The notes under the pieces were generated by a model, which had not been told where the DNA came from, made no database searches, and saw only the letters and a list, made by a program, of their open reading frames with translations. A DNA stretch of 64,000 nt, taken from contig NZ_MDGR01000007.1 of assembly GCF_002742335.1 (NCBI RefSeq), forward strand, positions 2,670,501 to 2,734,500, in the 5' to 3' direction. Each line of letters opens with the position of its first letter. Position 1 is the stretch's first letter. Of the stretch, positions 1 to 10,432 are shown in pieces. Made by a program: the position numbers and the translations under genes. This DNA is from Reichenbachiella sp. 5M10. GTDB taxonomy: Bacteria; Bacteroidota; Bacteroidia; Cytophagales; Cyclobacteriaceae.

Positions 1-110
1 GCAATATTGGGTGTTGTGCCAATTCCCAACTCTAGATGTGATTATCTGGATTAAGATAGGTATTCATCGAAACGACATTTTCTAGGTAAGTAGTTGATTA
101 AACTATAGAT

Positions 111-1127
111 ATGAACATTAGAGATATTCTAAAGGACAGAATATTGGTATTGGATGGAGCCATGGGGACCATGATTCAACGGTATCAGTTGGAAGAAAAA
201 GACTTCCGAAACGAAGAACTAAAAGACCACCCTGTGCCACTCAAAGGCAACAATGACCTGTTGTCAATCACACGTCCTGATGTGATCAAGGCCATACATG
301 CTGCTTACTTCGAGTCAGGGGCAGACATCGTAGAAACCAATACTTTTGGCAGCACATGGGTCGCTCAAGCGGATTACAAGCTTGAAGACTGGGTCTATCG
401 CATCAACTACGAATCAGCTAAAATCGCCAAAGAAGTAGCTAATGAGTTCACAGACAAAGACCCAAGCAAGCCACGATTTGTTGTAGGCTCTATGGGGCCG
501 ACCAATAGACTGGCCTCTATGTCTCCAGACGTCAACAACCCAGGATACAGAGCCATCACGTATGATCAATTACTGGAGGCATTTACTGAGCAAGCCAAAG
601 CACTACTCGATGGAGGAGCAGATCTCCTACTCGTAGAGACCATCACCGACACCCTCAACTCCAAAGCTGCTCTCATGGCCATCGATCAAATAGCGGAAGA
701 GCGAGGCATCCAAATCCCGATCATGGTCTCTGGTACAATCACCGATGCCAGTGGCCGCATCCTATCGGGCCAAAACACAGAGGCATTTTTGATATCCGTC
801 TCACACCTTGATCTACTCAGTGTAGGGCTCAACTGTGCCTTGGGAGCGAGAGAATTGAAACCATATCTCAACACCTTGTCCAGCAAATCCAACTTCAACA
901 TCAGCGCACACCCCAACGCAGGATTACCCAATGAATTTGGGGAATACGATGAAACACCAGAAGATATGGTCGATCAAATCAAAGAGTTTTTGGATGATGG
1001 ACTCATCAACATCATCGGTGGTTGCTGCGGCACCACGCCAGACCACATCAAGGCCATTGCCGATCTGGCTGCCAAGTATGAACCGAGAATAGCAAGTAAC
1101 CAATTAAAATCAACGGTAGTCGGTTAA
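111..1127 (+). CDS. metH: Methionine synthase, homocysteine-binding (N-terminal) module as a separate protein
   Basis: This 338-residue protein is the homocysteine S-methyltransferase barrel that forms the first domain of cobalamin-dependent methionine synthase. Visible family features are the opening LDGAMGT stretch (residues 14-20), VETNTFGS near residue 74, and the three zinc-ligand cysteines in GLNCALG (C242) and GGCCGTTP (C305, C306). The pterin, cobalamin and activation domains are missing here and are encoded by the next gene, 90 bases downstream, so the two proteins should act together to make methionine. metF follows. The short 5' flank (1-110) shows no recognisable riboswitch, but it is cut by the window edge. 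Confidence 0.93.
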   Translation: MNIRDILKDRILVLDGAMGTMIQRYQLEEKDFRNEELKDHPVPLKGNNDLLSITRPDVIKAIHAAYFESGADIVETNTFGSTWVAQADYKLEDWVYRINYESAKIAKEVANEFTDKDPSKPRFVVGSMGPTNRLASMSPDVNNPGYRAITYDQLLEAFTEQAKALLDGGADLLLVETITDTLNSKAALMAIDQIAEERGIQIPIMVSGTITDASGRILSGQNTEAFLISVSHLDLLSVGLNCALGARELKPYLNTLSSKSNFNISAHPNAGLPNEFGEYDETPEDMVDQIKEFLDDGLINIIGGCCGTTPDHIKAIADLAAKYEPRIASNQLKSTVVG

Positions 1128-1217
1128 TCCTTCTGGAAATAGGATTTCCAAACGCGCGAATAAAATCAATGAATCAAAACAGTCGACCGAATAAAAGAGA
1201 CTGCAGACAATAAAATT

Positions 1218-3947
1218 ATGGACTTAATCATTCACCCAGACTACCCCGGCAAGTACCAATACAAATGGCACGATTACGAACCCATGAAACTCAGTGGGCT
1301 TGAGCCCTTGGTGGTGACTCCTGACATGAATTTCATCAACGTCGGCGAACGTACCAATGTCACTGGGTCGAGAATGTTTCTCCGTCTGATCAAAGAAGAG
1401 AAATTCGAAGAAGCACTCGCCGTAGCACGCAACCAAGTCGAAGGTGGCGCCCAAATCATTGACGTAAACATGGATGAGGGCATGCTCGAAGGAGCAGAGA
1501 CGATGACCAATTTCCTCAACCTGATGGCGTCTGAGCCAGACATCGCCAGAGTACCTGTCATGATTGACTCATCCAAGTGGGAAATCATAGAAGCAGGTCT
1601 AAAATGTACACAAGGTAAATCTGTCGTCAACTCCATCAGTTTGAAAGTCGGCGAAGAGGAGTTTATCCGCCAAGCCAAGCTCGTCAAACAATATGGTGCT
1701 GCAGTCATTGTCATGGCTTTTGATGAAGATGGACAAGCTGACAACTATGAGCGACGAATAGAGATCGTCAAGAGGTCCTACGACTTGATGGTTGGGCCAA
1801 AGATCAACTTCAAACCCGAAGACATCATCTTTGACCTTAACATCTTCCCAGTAGCGACAGGGATGGAAGAACACCGACAAAATGCCATGGACTTCTTCAA
1901 AGCGACTCGCTGGGTGAGAGAGAACCTCCCCGCAGCACACGTCAGTGGCGGAGTGAGCAATGTCTCGTTCTCATTCCGAGGCAACAACCCCGTACGAGAG
2001 GCCATGCATTCAGCATTTCTCTACCACGCCATCGGTCAAGGCATGGACATGGGAATCGTCAACCCTGCCATGCTGGAAGTCTACGACGACATCCCAAAAG
2101 ACCTCCTAGAGCACGTCGAAGACGTATTGCTCGACCGTAGAGATGACGCTACAGAACGCCTGTTGGACTTTGCCGAATCCTTCATCGGAGCAGAAAAGAA
2201 AGAAAAGAAAAACGACGAATGGCGTTCGTTGCCTGTAGGCAAAAGAATTGAGCATGCCCTTGTCAAAGGGATCGTAGAGTTCATCGATGAAGACACCGAA
2301 GAAGCTCGCCAATCTCTGGACAAACCTCTACACGTCATCGAAGGACCTCTCATGGACGGCATGAATGTCGTAGGTGACCTCTTCGGCGAAGGGAAAATGT
2401 TCTTGCCGCAAGTAGTCAAAAGCGCCAGAGTCATGAAAAAAGCCGTGGCTTATTTGACACCATACTTAGAAGCAGAAAAAGCGGAAGGAGACGCCCAAAA
2501 TGCAGGAACCGTCCTACTCGCAACCGTCAAAGGAGATGTCCACGATATCGGCAAAAACATCGTCGGGGTAGTCATGGCATGCAACAACTACGAGATCGTA
2601 GATATGGGGGTCATGGTGCCCAACGAAAAAATTCTCGCCAAAGCCAAAGAAGTCAATGCAGACATCATAGGACTCAGCGGATTGATCACTCCGTCTCTGG
2701 ATGAGATGGTTGATTTTGCCAAGCTCCTCGAAAAAGAAGGAGCTAAATTCCCGCTTTTGATAGGTGGAGCGACCACTTCACGCATACACACGGCAGTGAA
2801 AGTTGATCCGTGCTATAGTGGTCCAGTCGTCCACGTACTCGATGCATCACGAAGTGTACCCGTCGCAGGTGATTTATTGAGCAGCAAGAAAGAAGCCTTT
2901 GTCGCCAAGACCAAACAAGAATACCTCGAAGCGCGCGAAAATCACGCAGGGCGAACCAAAGACAAAAACTACATCAAGTGGCCGGAAGCACAAGCCAACC
3001 ACTTTCAGATCGACTGGGAGACCACACCGATCACCGAACCTAAATTCATCGGCAACAAGACGTTCAACAATTACCCACTAGATGAAATCAGAAAGTACAT
3101 TGACTGGACGCCCTTCTTCCAGACATGGATGCTCAAAGGCAAGTACCCAAAAATCCTCCAAGACGATGTGATCGGCGCAGAAGCGACTAAACTCTACGAA
3201 GACGCCAACAAGATGCTGGACGATGTGATCGCTAAGAGGAGTCTACAAGCCAACGGCGTGATCGGTATATACCCAGCTGTCAACACCAATGGAGACGACG
3301 TAGAAATCTCAGATCGTGCAGGCAATGCACTCACTACATTCCACTTTTTGCGACAGCAAGGAAAAAAAGGAAAGAACATCGCTAATCTGTCATTGGCTGA
3401 TTTTGTAGCACCGAAAGCTTCAGGACGTCAAGACTACATGGGAGGATTTGCAGTCACCACAGGCATCGGTATCGAAAAACTCATCGAACAATTCGAAAAG
3501 GATCACGACGACTACAATGTCATCATGATCAAGGCCGTCGCAGATCGATTGGCTGAGGCATTTGCTGAGCTCATGCATGCCAAAGTCAGGAAAGAACTCT
3601 GGGCATATGCTGCAGACGAAAACCTAGAAAACGAGGCATTGATTTCTGAAAAATACAAAGGCATACGCCCAGCTCCTGGCTACCCAGCCTGCCCAGATCA
3701 TACAGAAAAACCGCTCTTATTTGATCTACTCAATGCTGAAAAAGAAACAGGTATCATCTTGACCGAATCCAACGCCATGTACCCAGCATCCTCAGTGAGT
3801 GGATTCTATTTCGCCAATGAGCAGTCCAAGTACTTCGGGTTAGGAAAGATCGAAAAAGATCAAGTAACAGACTATGCCAAAAGAAAAGGCATGAGCCTAG
3901 ACGAGGCAGAGAGATGGCTCTCTCCCAACCTTGCCTATGACGCCTAG
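1218..3947 (+). CDS. metH: Methionine synthase, folate-, cobalamin- and activation-domain module
   Basis: This 909-residue protein holds the rest of cobalamin-dependent methionine synthase. The pterin-binding barrel starts around residue 40 ([11 protein letters not shown]) and accepts methyltetrahydrofolate. A B12 cap and Rossmann module follows, with the cobalamin-ligand motif GDVHDIGKN and its axial histidine at about residue 442. The C-terminal AdoMet-dependent reactivation domain (about residues 600-909) ends with the typical SGFYFAN and GKIEKDQ segments. The homocysteine domain is absent because it is encoded by the gene just upstream. The ATG start has a short family-like N-terminal extension before the barrel. 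It probably forms an operon with the upstream module and with metF, 39 bases downstream. Confidence 0.93.
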   Translation: MDLIIHPDYPGKYQYKWHDYEPMKLSGLEPLVVTPDMNFINVGERTNVTGSRMFLRLIKEEKFEEALAVARNQVEGGAQIIDVNMDEGMLEGAETMTNFLNLMASEPDIARVPVMIDSSKWEIIEAGLKCTQGKSVVNSISLKVGEEEFIRQAKLVKQYGAAVIVMAFDEDGQADNYERRIEIVKRSYDLMVGPKINFKPEDIIFDLNIFPVATGMEEHRQNAMDFFKATRWVRENLPAAHVSGGVSNVSFSFRGNNPVREAMHSAFLYHAIGQGMDMGIVNPAMLEVYDDIPKDLLEHVEDVLLDRRDDATERLLDFAESFIGAEKKEKKNDEWRSLPVGKRIEHALVKGIVEFIDEDTEEARQSLDKPLHVIEGPLMDGMNVVGDLFGEGKMFLPQVVKSARVMKKAVAYLTPYLEAEKAEGDAQNAGTVLLATVKGDVHDIGKNIVGVVMACNNYEIVDMGVMVPNEKILAKAKEVNADIIGLSGLITPSLDEMVDFAKLLEKEGAKFPLLIGGATTSRIHTAVKVDPCYSGPVVHVLDASRSVPVAGDLLSSKKEAFVAKTKQEYLEARENHAGRTKDKNYIKWPEAQANHFQIDWETTPITEPKFIGNKTFNNYPLDEIRKYIDWTPFFQTWMLKGKYPKILQDDVIGAEATKLYEDANKMLDDVIAKRSLQANGVIGIYPAVNTNGDDVEISDRAGNALTTFHFLRQQGKKGKNIANLSLADFVAPKASGRQDYMGGFAVTTGIGIEKLIEQFEKDHDDYNVIMIKAVADRLAEAFAELMHAKVRKELWAYAADENLENEALISEKYKGIRPAPGYPACPDHTEKPLLFDLLNAEKETGIILTESNAMYPASSVSGFYFANEQSKYFGLGKIEKDQVTDYAKRKGMSLDEAERWLSPNLAYDA

Positions 3948-3986
3948 CCCACTATTCCCTCCTGTTTAAACGAAACACAAAAACCT

Positions 3987-4943
3987 ATGAAGGTTACAGA
4001 ACACATAAAAAACGCCAACGGAAAGACACTCTTTTCACTTGAGATCATTCCTCCAAAAAAAGGCGAAAACGTACAAACCATATTCAATCACCTGGATCCA
4101 TTGATGGAGTTTAACCCACCATTCATCGATGTGACCTACCACCGTGAAGAGTACGTCTACAAAAAACACCCAAGTGGTTTATTGGAAAAGAAAACAACAC
4201 GCAAGCGTCCTGGTACAGTAGGTATTTGTGCTGCGATCCGTCATCGCTACGATGTAGACCCCGTACCACACATCATCTGTGGTGGGTTTTCAAAAGAAGA
4301 AACCGAGAATGCGCTGATTGACCTAGATTTTTTGGGAATAGACAATGTATTGCTGCTCAGAGGAGACGCCATCAAGTCTGAAGGCAAATTCATCCCTCAA
4401 GCTGATGGCAACAACTATGCGATTGACCTGCTCCACCAAGTCGACGGACTCAACAAGGGTGTCTATCTCGATGATAGTTTGGATGACCCTACGCCAACCG
4501 ATTTTTGTATTGGTGTCGCTGGGTATCCAGAAAAACACTTCGAAGCACCCAATCTTCAGATGGATCTAGACTATCTCAAACAGAAAGTACAAGCAGGAGC
4601 AGAATACATCGTCACACAGATGTTCTTTGACAATGACAAATATTTTGATTTTGTAGCTAGCTGCCGTGCAATGGGAATCAACATTCCAATTATCCCAGGG
4701 CTCAAGCCCATTGCGACCAAAGCACAATCTACCATCTTGCCGAGTATATTCCATATCGACCTCCCTGTCGAACTGAGTGAAGCCCTCCAACGTTGCAAAA
4801 ACAACCAAGAAGCCAAACAAATCGGTATAGAATGGGGAATCAAGCAATCCAAAGAACTGATGGAGCGAGGGGTCCCTGTGCTGCACTACTATTCGATGGG
4901 GAAATCCACAAGTGTGCAAAAAATCGCTGAGGCAGTTTTTTAA
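3987..4943 (+). CDS. metF: 5,10-methylenetetrahydrofolate reductase
   Basis: This 318-residue FAD-dependent barrel enzyme makes 5-methyltetrahydrofolate, the methyl donor for the two methionine synthase proteins encoded just upstream. Typical features are the N-terminal FSLEIIPPK segment with the catalytic glutamate, the LLLRGD stretch near residue 122, and TQMFFDNDKYFDF near residue 210. Its length is close to bacterial MetF. It starts 39 bases after the second metH gene on the same strand, so co-transcription is likely. A hairpin follows its stop codon. Confidence 0.95.
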   Translation: MKVTEHIKNANGKTLFSLEIIPPKKGENVQTIFNHLDPLMEFNPPFIDVTYHREEYVYKKHPSGLLEKKTTRKRPGTVGICAAIRHRYDVDPVPHIICGGFSKEETENALIDLDFLGIDNVLLLRGDAIKSEGKFIPQADGNNYAIDLLHQVDGLNKGVYLDDSLDDPTPTDFCIGVAGYPEKHFEAPNLQMDLDYLKQKVQAGAEYIVTQMFFDNDKYFDFVASCRAMGINIPIIPGLKPIATKAQSTILPSIFHIDLPVELSEALQRCKNNQEAKQIGIEWGIKQSKELMERGVPVLHYYSMGKSTSVQKIAEAVF

Positions 4944-4961
4944 GCATACCTCGGCATATCC

Positions 4962-5003
4962 TTCCAAAGGACCGACTTATTCTTGATTCTCGGTTCTTTG
5001 GAA
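4962..5003. terminator. Hairpin between convergent metF and a membrane-protein gene
   Basis: An imperfect 14-bp stem pairs 4962-4975 with 4990-5003 (core CCAAAGGACCGA / TCGGTTCTTTGG, one G-T pair) around a 14-base loop. It sits between two convergent genes, where a shared terminator is expected. No clear run of T follows on either strand, so function is uncertain. Confidence 0.4.
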
Positions 5004-5014
5004 AGTCAATTGGG

Positions 5015-5449
5015 TCATTTCATCCAACCCTTTTTGTCTACAACCCCAGCAAACCAAACCAAAAACACCGCCACCAATATCACCAAAATGGGCATCACCA
5101 CAGCTCCTGGCCCATAGACCTCCATCGATCCAGCGATAAACAAACTATGGTACATCTGTACGACGATCGCTACCAAGGACATCATGAGAACCGGCTTGGA
5201 CCACTTGGCGCGAAGCATCAAACCTATACATCCTAATGTCCCTCCTAGCACTGCGATAGCAAAAGCCAATTGCGTCCAAAATGGATAATTACCATAAAGC
5301 TCACGTTCAGCATCTGGCATTGCTTGCAATGCTTCATCTGAAATAGTCACATGGTAAAAGAATGAACCGATCCCCATGATGTTCCACAACAGGAGCAACA
5401 CCATAATGAACCAAAACCAGCCCGGAAGTTTTATTTTGTCAGTAGTCAT
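5015..5449 (-). CDS. Small four-helix membrane protein, unknown function
   Basis: The 144-residue product from the ATG at 5449 (MTTDKIKLPGW...) is almost wholly hydrophobic, with about four predicted membrane helices and a charged loop (ISDEALQAMPDAERELYG) between helices one and two. An in-frame start 36 codons upstream exists, but that extension is charged and unlike the rest, so the internal ATG is preferred. Similar short membrane proteins, often annotated only as hypothetical or 'sugar transporter', are known from Bacteroidota (recollection). It stands alone between metF and an HMG-CoA lyase gene; no function can be assigned. Confidence 0.7.
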   Translation of the reverse strand: MTTDKIKLPGWFWFIMVLLLLWNIMGIGSFFYHVTISDEALQAMPDAERELYGNYPFWTQLAFAIAVLGGTLGCIGLMLRAKWSKPVLMMSLVAIVVQMYHSLFIAGSMEVYGPGAVVMPILVILVAVFLVWFAGVVDKKGWMK

Positions 5450-5605
5450 TCGTCTTACGTTTAAGTCAATACTTTTCCTGCGCAAATCGCGCTTCTCCAA
5501 AATAATGAATTTCCCACTCAAACCCCAAACGATGAACACCTTACACTTACAATCCATCGCACAGGAGAGGATTTTTTATCCATTCTCAATTATATTACAG
5601 TGCAA

Positions 5606-6469
5606 ATGAACCCATCAATGAAAATCATCGAATGCCCCCGAGATGCCATGCAAGGCTTGCATGGATTTGTCCCTACTCAACAAAAAATAGACTATATCAA
5701 TCAACTCCTACAAGTCGGCTTTGACACCCTAGACTTTGGTAGTTTCGTGTCTCCCAAAGTCATCCCCCAGATGCAAGACACGAGGGAAGTCCTCAGTCAT
5801 TTGAACTTAAAAAACACCAAAACTAAGCTACTCGCCATAGTGGCCAACACCCGTGGAGCACATGAGGCAGCAGAATTTCAAAGCATTGACTACTTAGGGT
5901 TTCCTCTCTCTCTATCGGAAACCTTTCAACGCAACAATACCAACAAAAGCATCGCCGAGGCACTGGAAGAACTCGTCATCATTCAGGACATCTGCAAAGA
6001 ACACCGCAAGACGCTAGTTGTCTATCTATCGATGGGATTTGGCAACCCCTACGGTGACCCCTACGAAATGAACTATGTCATACAGTCCATCGAAAAACTA
6101 AAAAAACTAGACATCAAAATCATCTCTCTAGCCGACACGGTAGGTATGTCTACTCCTGAGTCAATCAAAACACTCTTTTCTACAGTCACAAAGCAGTTCA
6201 CAGACATCGAGTTTGGTGTACACCTCCATGCAGATCTAGACTCCTCCATTGACAAAATCGAGGCAGCATACAAAGCAGGGTGCAAGCGTTTTGATGGAGC
6301 CATCAATGGGTTTGGTGGATGCCCTATGGCTGCTGACAAACTTATCGGCAATATCGCCACCGAAACGATACTGGCCTACTTGGATGAGAAGAGTATTTCG
6401 GTGGACTATGATGCTCGGGCGCTACGCAAAGCCATCAACATGGCTCCTTCGGTATTCTTAGGTAGGTAA
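5606..6469 (+). CDS. Hydroxymethylglutaryl-CoA lyase family protein
   Basis: The protein is about 287 residues, a TIM-barrel enzyme of the HMG-CoA lyase / DRE-TIM family, which cleaves HMG-CoA to acetyl-CoA and acetoacetate in leucine or ketone-body catabolism. Visible features are ECPRDAMQG near the start, matching the metal- and substrate-binding (C/D)xRDG/MQ region, the central LADTVGMSTPES, the HLHAD histidine pair, and GFGGCPMA with the mobile-loop cysteine of the family. A GTG at 5600 and an ATG at 5618 are alternative starts. Its 3' end overlaps the convergent dprA gene by 12 bases. Related lyases or aldolases cannot be excluded on sequence alone. Confidence 0.87.
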   Translation: MNPSMKIIECPRDAMQGLHGFVPTQQKIDYINQLLQVGFDTLDFGSFVSPKVIPQMQDTREVLSHLNLKNTKTKLLAIVANTRGAHEAAEFQSIDYLGFPLSLSETFQRNNTNKSIAEALEELVIIQDICKEHRKTLVVYLSMGFGNPYGDPYEMNYVIQSIEKLKKLDIKIISLADTVGMSTPESIKTLFSTVTKQFTDIEFGVHLHADLDSSIDKIEAAYKAGCKRFDGAINGFGGCPMAADKLIGNIATETILAYLDEKSISVDYDARALRKAINMAPSVFLGR

Positions 6470-7585
6470 CCCCGCCACCGATTTGGTCAATCGATAGAGT
6501 CTACCAGGCATAGACTCAACCAAACCTGAAAACTCTAGATTCAGCAAGAGAGTCACTACTTGGTTGATGGTCAACTGACTCTTCCAGCAGAGTTCGTCCA
6601 GATGCAATCCTTTGGCAAAATCAGACAAAATAACGATAACCTTCCGCTCCTCTTCTGAATACACAGACAAATCCAAAAGTTGAGCCTTCTCCCTCTTCTT
6701 CTCTCCCGCCTTCCAACCTAGATGGTATTCTAGGTCTTTGACACTCGTATAGATCAGTGCACGTTGAGACCGCAGCAGCAAGTTACACCCTTCGGAGTAC
6801 TTATTGCCGAGCTCTCCTGGAATCGCAAAAACCTCACGGTTGTACGAATACGCCAGGTTAGCTGTGATCAAAGCACCTCCCTTCTTAGCAGCCTCTACAA
6901 CGATGAGTGCATCACACATACCTGCAATGATCCGATTCCTTGCGGGGAAATTATGCGCATCTGGCTTGACTCCAGGCCCATGCTCAGAGAGCAGCCCACC
7001 CGCCTGAAGCATCTCTGTAGCTACATTTTGATGTACCGCAGGGTAGATCTTGTCCAGGCCTCCTGCCAAGACTCCTATCGTATCCATACCTTCTTTTATC
7101 GCTGCTCTATGCGCCGTGACATCAATACCATAAGCCAAGCCACTCAACACCAATACATCGTGTGACTTGAGACCTTCGACCACATCGGCAGTCACTTGTT
7201 TCCCATAGTTTGTGGCATTCCTAGTCCCTACAATTCCTATGATTTTTCGATCGTTGTAGCAAGGGTTCCCTTTGTAAAACAACACCAACGGAGCATCGTT
7301 GATCAGTTTGAGTTTATCAGGATACTTGGATGAGAAATAAGGAATCACGGTGATCGATTGCACTTGACAGCTTCTCAAGCAGTCATCAGCCAATTCTAGT
7401 CCTTTGCTTTGCTGCAGTGCCTCGATGACTTTAGCTCCAATACCTGGAATTTTGAGTAGTTTGCCCTTCGGCAAATGAAATACAGACTTGGCAGAACCTG
7501 AGTAACTGATCAATTGTTTAGCCAGGACATCTCCGATTCCGGCGGTAAACTTCAAAGCAAGTACATAGCGTATTTCTTCTTCCAT
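6458..7585 (-). CDS. dprA: DNA-processing protein DprA
   Basis: The 375-residue protein protects incoming single-stranded DNA and loads RecA during natural transformation. It has an N-terminal helix-hairpin-helix region (IPGIGAKVIEAL), then the Rossmann-like DprA core with GIVGTRNATNYG, SGLAYGIDVTAHRAA, the LAGGLDKIYP segment, FPARNRIIAG and KKGGALITANLA, and a C-terminal winged-helix region (about 300-365). It is the last gene of a minus-strand run after the MerR gene, 43 bases downstream of it. Its 3' end overlaps the convergent HMG-CoA lyase gene. The sequence suggests an intact competence factor. Confidence 0.95.
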   Translation of the reverse strand: MEEEIRYVLALKFTAGIGDVLAKQLISYSGSAKSVFHLPKGKLLKIPGIGAKVIEALQQSKGLELADDCLRSCQVQSITVIPYFSSKYPDKLKLINDAPLVLFYKGNPCYNDRKIIGIVGTRNATNYGKQVTADVVEGLKSHDVLVLSGLAYGIDVTAHRAAIKEGMDTIGVLAGGLDKIYPAVHQNVATEMLQAGGLLSEHGPGVKPDAHNFPARNRIIAGMCDALIVVEAAKKGGALITANLAYSYNREVFAIPGELGNKYSEGCNLLLRSQRALIYTSVKDLEYHLGWKAGEKKREKAQLLDLSVYSEEERKVIVILSDFAKGLHLDELCWKSQLTINQVVTLLLNLEFSGLVESMPGRLYRLTKSVAGLPT

Positions 7586-7628
7586 TTCAGAAGACTATTC
7601 ATTCATAAAAACCGTCAAATGTTAATAA

Positions 7629-7973
7629 TTAATTTCTCTGCAAACCGTCTCTCAATTGCTCCAAAAAGCCTTTGATTCCTTTTAGGGATTCGATCATATC
7701 AATTTTGTCCATGGCTGCATTGACATCATTCTTGATGAAATCCCTAGCACCGTGCAATGTATACCCCTTTACTTTGACCAAATGGTAAATCAACTTCACC
7801 TTTTGGATGTCCTCCTTGGTAAACTGCCGGTTACCCTTTCGGTTTTTCTTGGGGCTGATGATATCGAACTCGCTTTCCCAAAACCTAATCAAGGAAGTTG
7901 CTACACCTAGGTCATCAGCGACCTCCCCTATGGTGTAATATCTTTTCTCTATTTCTTTTTCTTTGTACGGCAC
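7629..7973 (-). CDS. MerR-family transcriptional regulator
   Basis: This short 114-residue protein has a MerR helix-turn-helix (YYTIGEVADDLGVATSLIRFWESEF, split by the recognition helix, residues 12-36), the following wing with KKNRKGNRQFTKEDI, and a short C-terminal helix. It lacks a long effector-binding domain. It starts three bases after the CapA-like gene's stop and is followed by dprA, so these are probably co-transcribed. A small MerR gene near alaS and an M23 peptidase gene is a recurring arrangement in Bacteroidota (recollection). No ligand is suggested by the sequence. Confidence 0.9.
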   Translation of the reverse strand: MPYKEKEIEKRYYTIGEVADDLGVATSLIRFWESEFDIISPKKNRKGNRQFTKEDIQKVKLIYHLVKVKGYTLHGARDFIKNDVNAAMDKIDMIESLKGIKGFLEQLRDGLQRN

Positions 7974-7976
7974 GGT

Positions 7977-9167
7977 TCAGTTTTCAATATATGAAATTAT
8001 CCCTGAATCATCAATCCTCAAATTGCTTTCGGGGAAATCTTTTTCGGTTAGTTCTTGAATAATACGGATCGCTCGTCCGTCCAGATCAAACTTAGGTCCA
8101 CCCGCTCCGCCTTGATAGGTAGGAATAATCTGTGCTCTCAAAAATCGACCCTGCCCATCTGTACTCACCCGAATGATAGGCGCTACCCCTTTCACTCCCC
8201 TGAGATTGAACCGACCATAGGTACAGAAATTGCCCAGACTATAGGCAATGAATCGGTCTTTGTATAGATCTACGGCACGTGTAACATGAGGTCCGTGACC
8301 AAAAATCACATCTGCACCTTGGTCAATCATCTGCCTGGCAAACGCATACACATTGCCTCGATCCTCTCCATAATAATACTCCGACTCCCGCGTCACATGT
8401 TGGTGTTCATGCCCCTCTGCTCCTGCATGAAACGACACAATCACCACATCAACCATCGAATCCAATTGTGCAACCAACCGTTTGGCTTGCTCCAAATGAT
8501 GAATCAAAATCGTTCCTTTGTTTGGAGAGAAAGCCACCATACCATATTTCATCCCGTCTCGCTCAAATACAGTATATGGCGCATCGATCAGCCCTGCATA
8601 ATGGATCCCCACAGTATCCAATGCTTTCATGGTATTCACTCTACCTTCATCACCAAAATCCCCCGCATGATTATTCGCTAAACTCACCACATCAAACCCC
8701 GCGTCTGTCAAATTGTCGAGCATATACTCTGGTGAGCGAAACAAATAACAAACCTTAGGGTTTTTACATTGTTTCTGTTCGCCACCCTCGTTGAGAATGA
8801 CTCCTTCCAAGTTACCAAAGGTCACATCTGCTTGTCTCAGTGTATCAGACACCTCGGACCACAAGTCTCGTCCTCTATTGCCAGGCAGATAGTCGGAACT
8901 AGGAAAATTGGTCCCCATCATGATATCGCCTACTCCTATGATCGTCACAGTATCCTTGAGGACACGGTACAGTGCTATCTCCACCTCTTCATCGAGAGAA
9001 GTCAAGGTGTCCTGTTTTGCTGTGACATAATAGTCCGGCACTTGAGCCACAGTATCAATCAGCACCGAATCAGGTTCAGGCCGGGTACTGGTCTGGGGTA
9101 AGTTCTGTTGGGTTTTACACCCGACCACCGCTAGAGCCAAAAGTGCCAAGACAACTATTTTATTCAT
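7977..9167 (-). CDS. CapA-family (PGA_cap) metallophosphatase-like lipoprotein
   Basis: The 396-residue product starts with a lipoprotein signal peptide ending in the lipobox AVVGC (C17). The rest is a calcineurin-like CapA/PgsA fold: GVGDIMMGTNFP, TFGNLEGVI, DVVSLANNHAGDFG, VVSFHAGAEG and DVIFGHGPHVTR carry the expected metal-binding Asp, Asn and His residues. Members are linked to poly-gamma-glutamate or capsule production, but in many Bacteroidota they stand alone with unknown substrate. It lies between an M23 peptidase gene and a merR gene on the same strand. A terminator after the M23 gene (9236-9272) suggests this gene has its own promoter. Confidence 0.9.
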   Translation of the reverse strand: MNKIVVLALLALAVVGCKTQQNLPQTSTRPEPDSVLIDTVAQVPDYYVTAKQDTLTSLDEEVEIALYRVLKDTVTIIGVGDIMMGTNFPSSDYLPGNRGRDLWSEVSDTLRQADVTFGNLEGVILNEGGEQKQCKNPKVCYLFRSPEYMLDNLTDAGFDVVSLANNHAGDFGDEGRVNTMKALDTVGIHYAGLIDAPYTVFERDGMKYGMVAFSPNKGTILIHHLEQAKRLVAQLDSMVDVVIVSFHAGAEGHEHQHVTRESEYYYGEDRGNVYAFARQMIDQGADVIFGHGPHVTRAVDLYKDRFIAYSLGNFCTYGRFNLRGVKGVAPIIRVSTDGQGRFLRAQIIPTYQGGAGGPKFDLDGRAIRIIQELTEKDFPESNLRIDDSGIISYIEN

Positions 9168-9235
9168 ACCTCAAAATTATCACGGGATTTGATAAACGGC
9201 AGGGTTGCAGTCGCATAGTTTTCCACATTGGGTCA

Positions 9236-9272
9236 ACAAAAAACCCTTGACCAATTCAGGACAAGGGTTTGA
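9236..9272 (-). terminator. Rho-independent terminator of the M23 peptidase gene
   Basis: Read on the minus strand, a 9-bp stem (9262-9270 with 9241-9249, AAACCCTTG / CAAGGGTTT) is followed by a run of T. It lies 22 bases after the M23 stop codon, and so separates that gene from the CapA-like gene. Confidence 0.8.
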
Positions 9273-9293
9273 TCTTATGTCATAGTGGTTTTT

Positions 9294-10277
9294 CTAATAA
9301 GACCCCAACGCTTGATTTTCGATAGATGCCAGACGCAATATCTCCTCATACTCTGTAGCGTTCAAATCTTGGTAGAAAAAATACACGGGATTGATTTTCT
9401 TTCCATCCTTGATCACTTCGTAGTGCAAATGTGGTGCAGTAGATTTCCCTGTATGCCCCACAAACCCAATACACTCTCCTCGTTTTACTTTCTGACCTTT
9501 TTCTACGTTGAACTCACTCATGTGCGCATACTTGGTCACATAGCCATACCCGTGATCGATCTCGATCTGCTTGCCATAACCACCAAAACTGGTACGTATT
9601 TTTTTGACAACCCCATCGCCAGTAGTATAAATTGGCGTACCCGTGGGCGCAGAGAAGTCTACCCCTTCGTGTAGCTTCCTTGTTTTCAAAATAGGGTCTG
9701 TTCTATATCCAAACCCCGATGACAATCTTTTCAACTCCTTGTTGGAAACGGGCTGAATCGCCGGTAGTGCAGCATAAAATTCATCTTTGTTGCTAGCCAT
9801 CTCAATCAAGTCATCGTAGGACTTGGTTTGGATGTACATCTGCTTCTTGAGTTTGCCTATCTTCTCATAAACCTCCACGAGCAAATCACTCCTTTCCAAT
9901 CCTTTTTCGGTAATTTCTTTGTATCGATCCGTCCCCCCTACTCCTGCGTTTCGAATGGAAGATGGAATAGGCTCTGCTTCAAAAATCACTCGGTACACAT
10001 TGTCGTCTCGCTCTTGGAGAGAAGACAACATCTTGGAAGCCGCCTCCATGTCATTTTGCAACAGATCGTAATAGTATAGCAACTCTTCGTTTTCTTTCTC
10101 GAGCTGTGCGACTACAGGTGACTTGAAATACTTATTGTATACAATAAACATCCCTACCGACAACATCACTGAGAGCGATAAAAATCCTAATGCATTCAAG
10201 ATAATATCCCAGGTGGACACCTTGACTCGCTCATATTTACACGATTCCGTGTCGTAATAGTATTTTATTCTAGCCAT
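9294..10277 (-). CDS. M23 (LytM) family metallopeptidase, membrane-anchored
   Basis: The 327-residue protein has one membrane helix at about residues 26-48, a coiled-coil/periplasmic linker (55-170), and a C-terminal LytM domain. The zinc ligands can be read as H203 and D207 (HEGVDF) and H285 (HLHYE), with H252 in YAHMSE as the catalytic histidine, so the peptidase looks active. It should cut peptidoglycan cross-links in the periplasm, as EnvC/MepM-like proteins do. It is divergent from alaS, a neighbour pair seen in other Bacteroidota (recollection), and has its own terminator. Confidence 0.93.
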   Translation of the reverse strand: MARIKYYYDTESCKYERVKVSTWDIILNALGFLSLSVMLSVGMFIVYNKYFKSPVVAQLEKENEELLYYYDLLQNDMEAASKMLSSLQERDDNVYRVIFEAEPIPSSIRNAGVGGTDRYKEITEKGLERSDLLVEVYEKIGKLKKQMYIQTKSYDDLIEMASNKDEFYAALPAIQPVSNKELKRLSSGFGYRTDPILKTRKLHEGVDFSAPTGTPIYTTGDGVVKKIRTSFGGYGKQIEIDHGYGYVTKYAHMSEFNVEKGQKVKRGECIGFVGHTGKSTAPHLHYEVIKDGKKINPVYFFYQDLNATEYEEILRLASIENQALGSY

Positions 10278-10294
10278 ATATTATTCAGAATATC

Positions 10295-10302
10295 TAACTT
10301 TG
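10295..10302 (+). promoter_or_regulatory. Candidate -7 element for alaS
   Basis: TAACTTTG matches the Bacteroidota TAnnTTTG -7 box and lies 130 bases upstream of the alaS ATG in the divergent M23-alaS gap. No TTG was seen at the right distance upstream, so support is partial. Confidence 0.35.
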
Positions 10303-10432
10303 TGCTTCGATTCAGGTGGTAGTTAATATTTTCGTCCTACGGCTTAAAACATTAAATATAACCGCAATTTAATAACAAATATTAAAACAAAAGAAAATCA
10401 GCCTTCAAGTTGGCTGAATGAGGATAACATAG

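Noticed and set aside
1-110. Possible SAM or cobalamin riboswitch before metH
   Set aside because: Only a weak TTGGG/CCCAA pairing is present and the window cuts the region; no conserved riboswitch core can be read.
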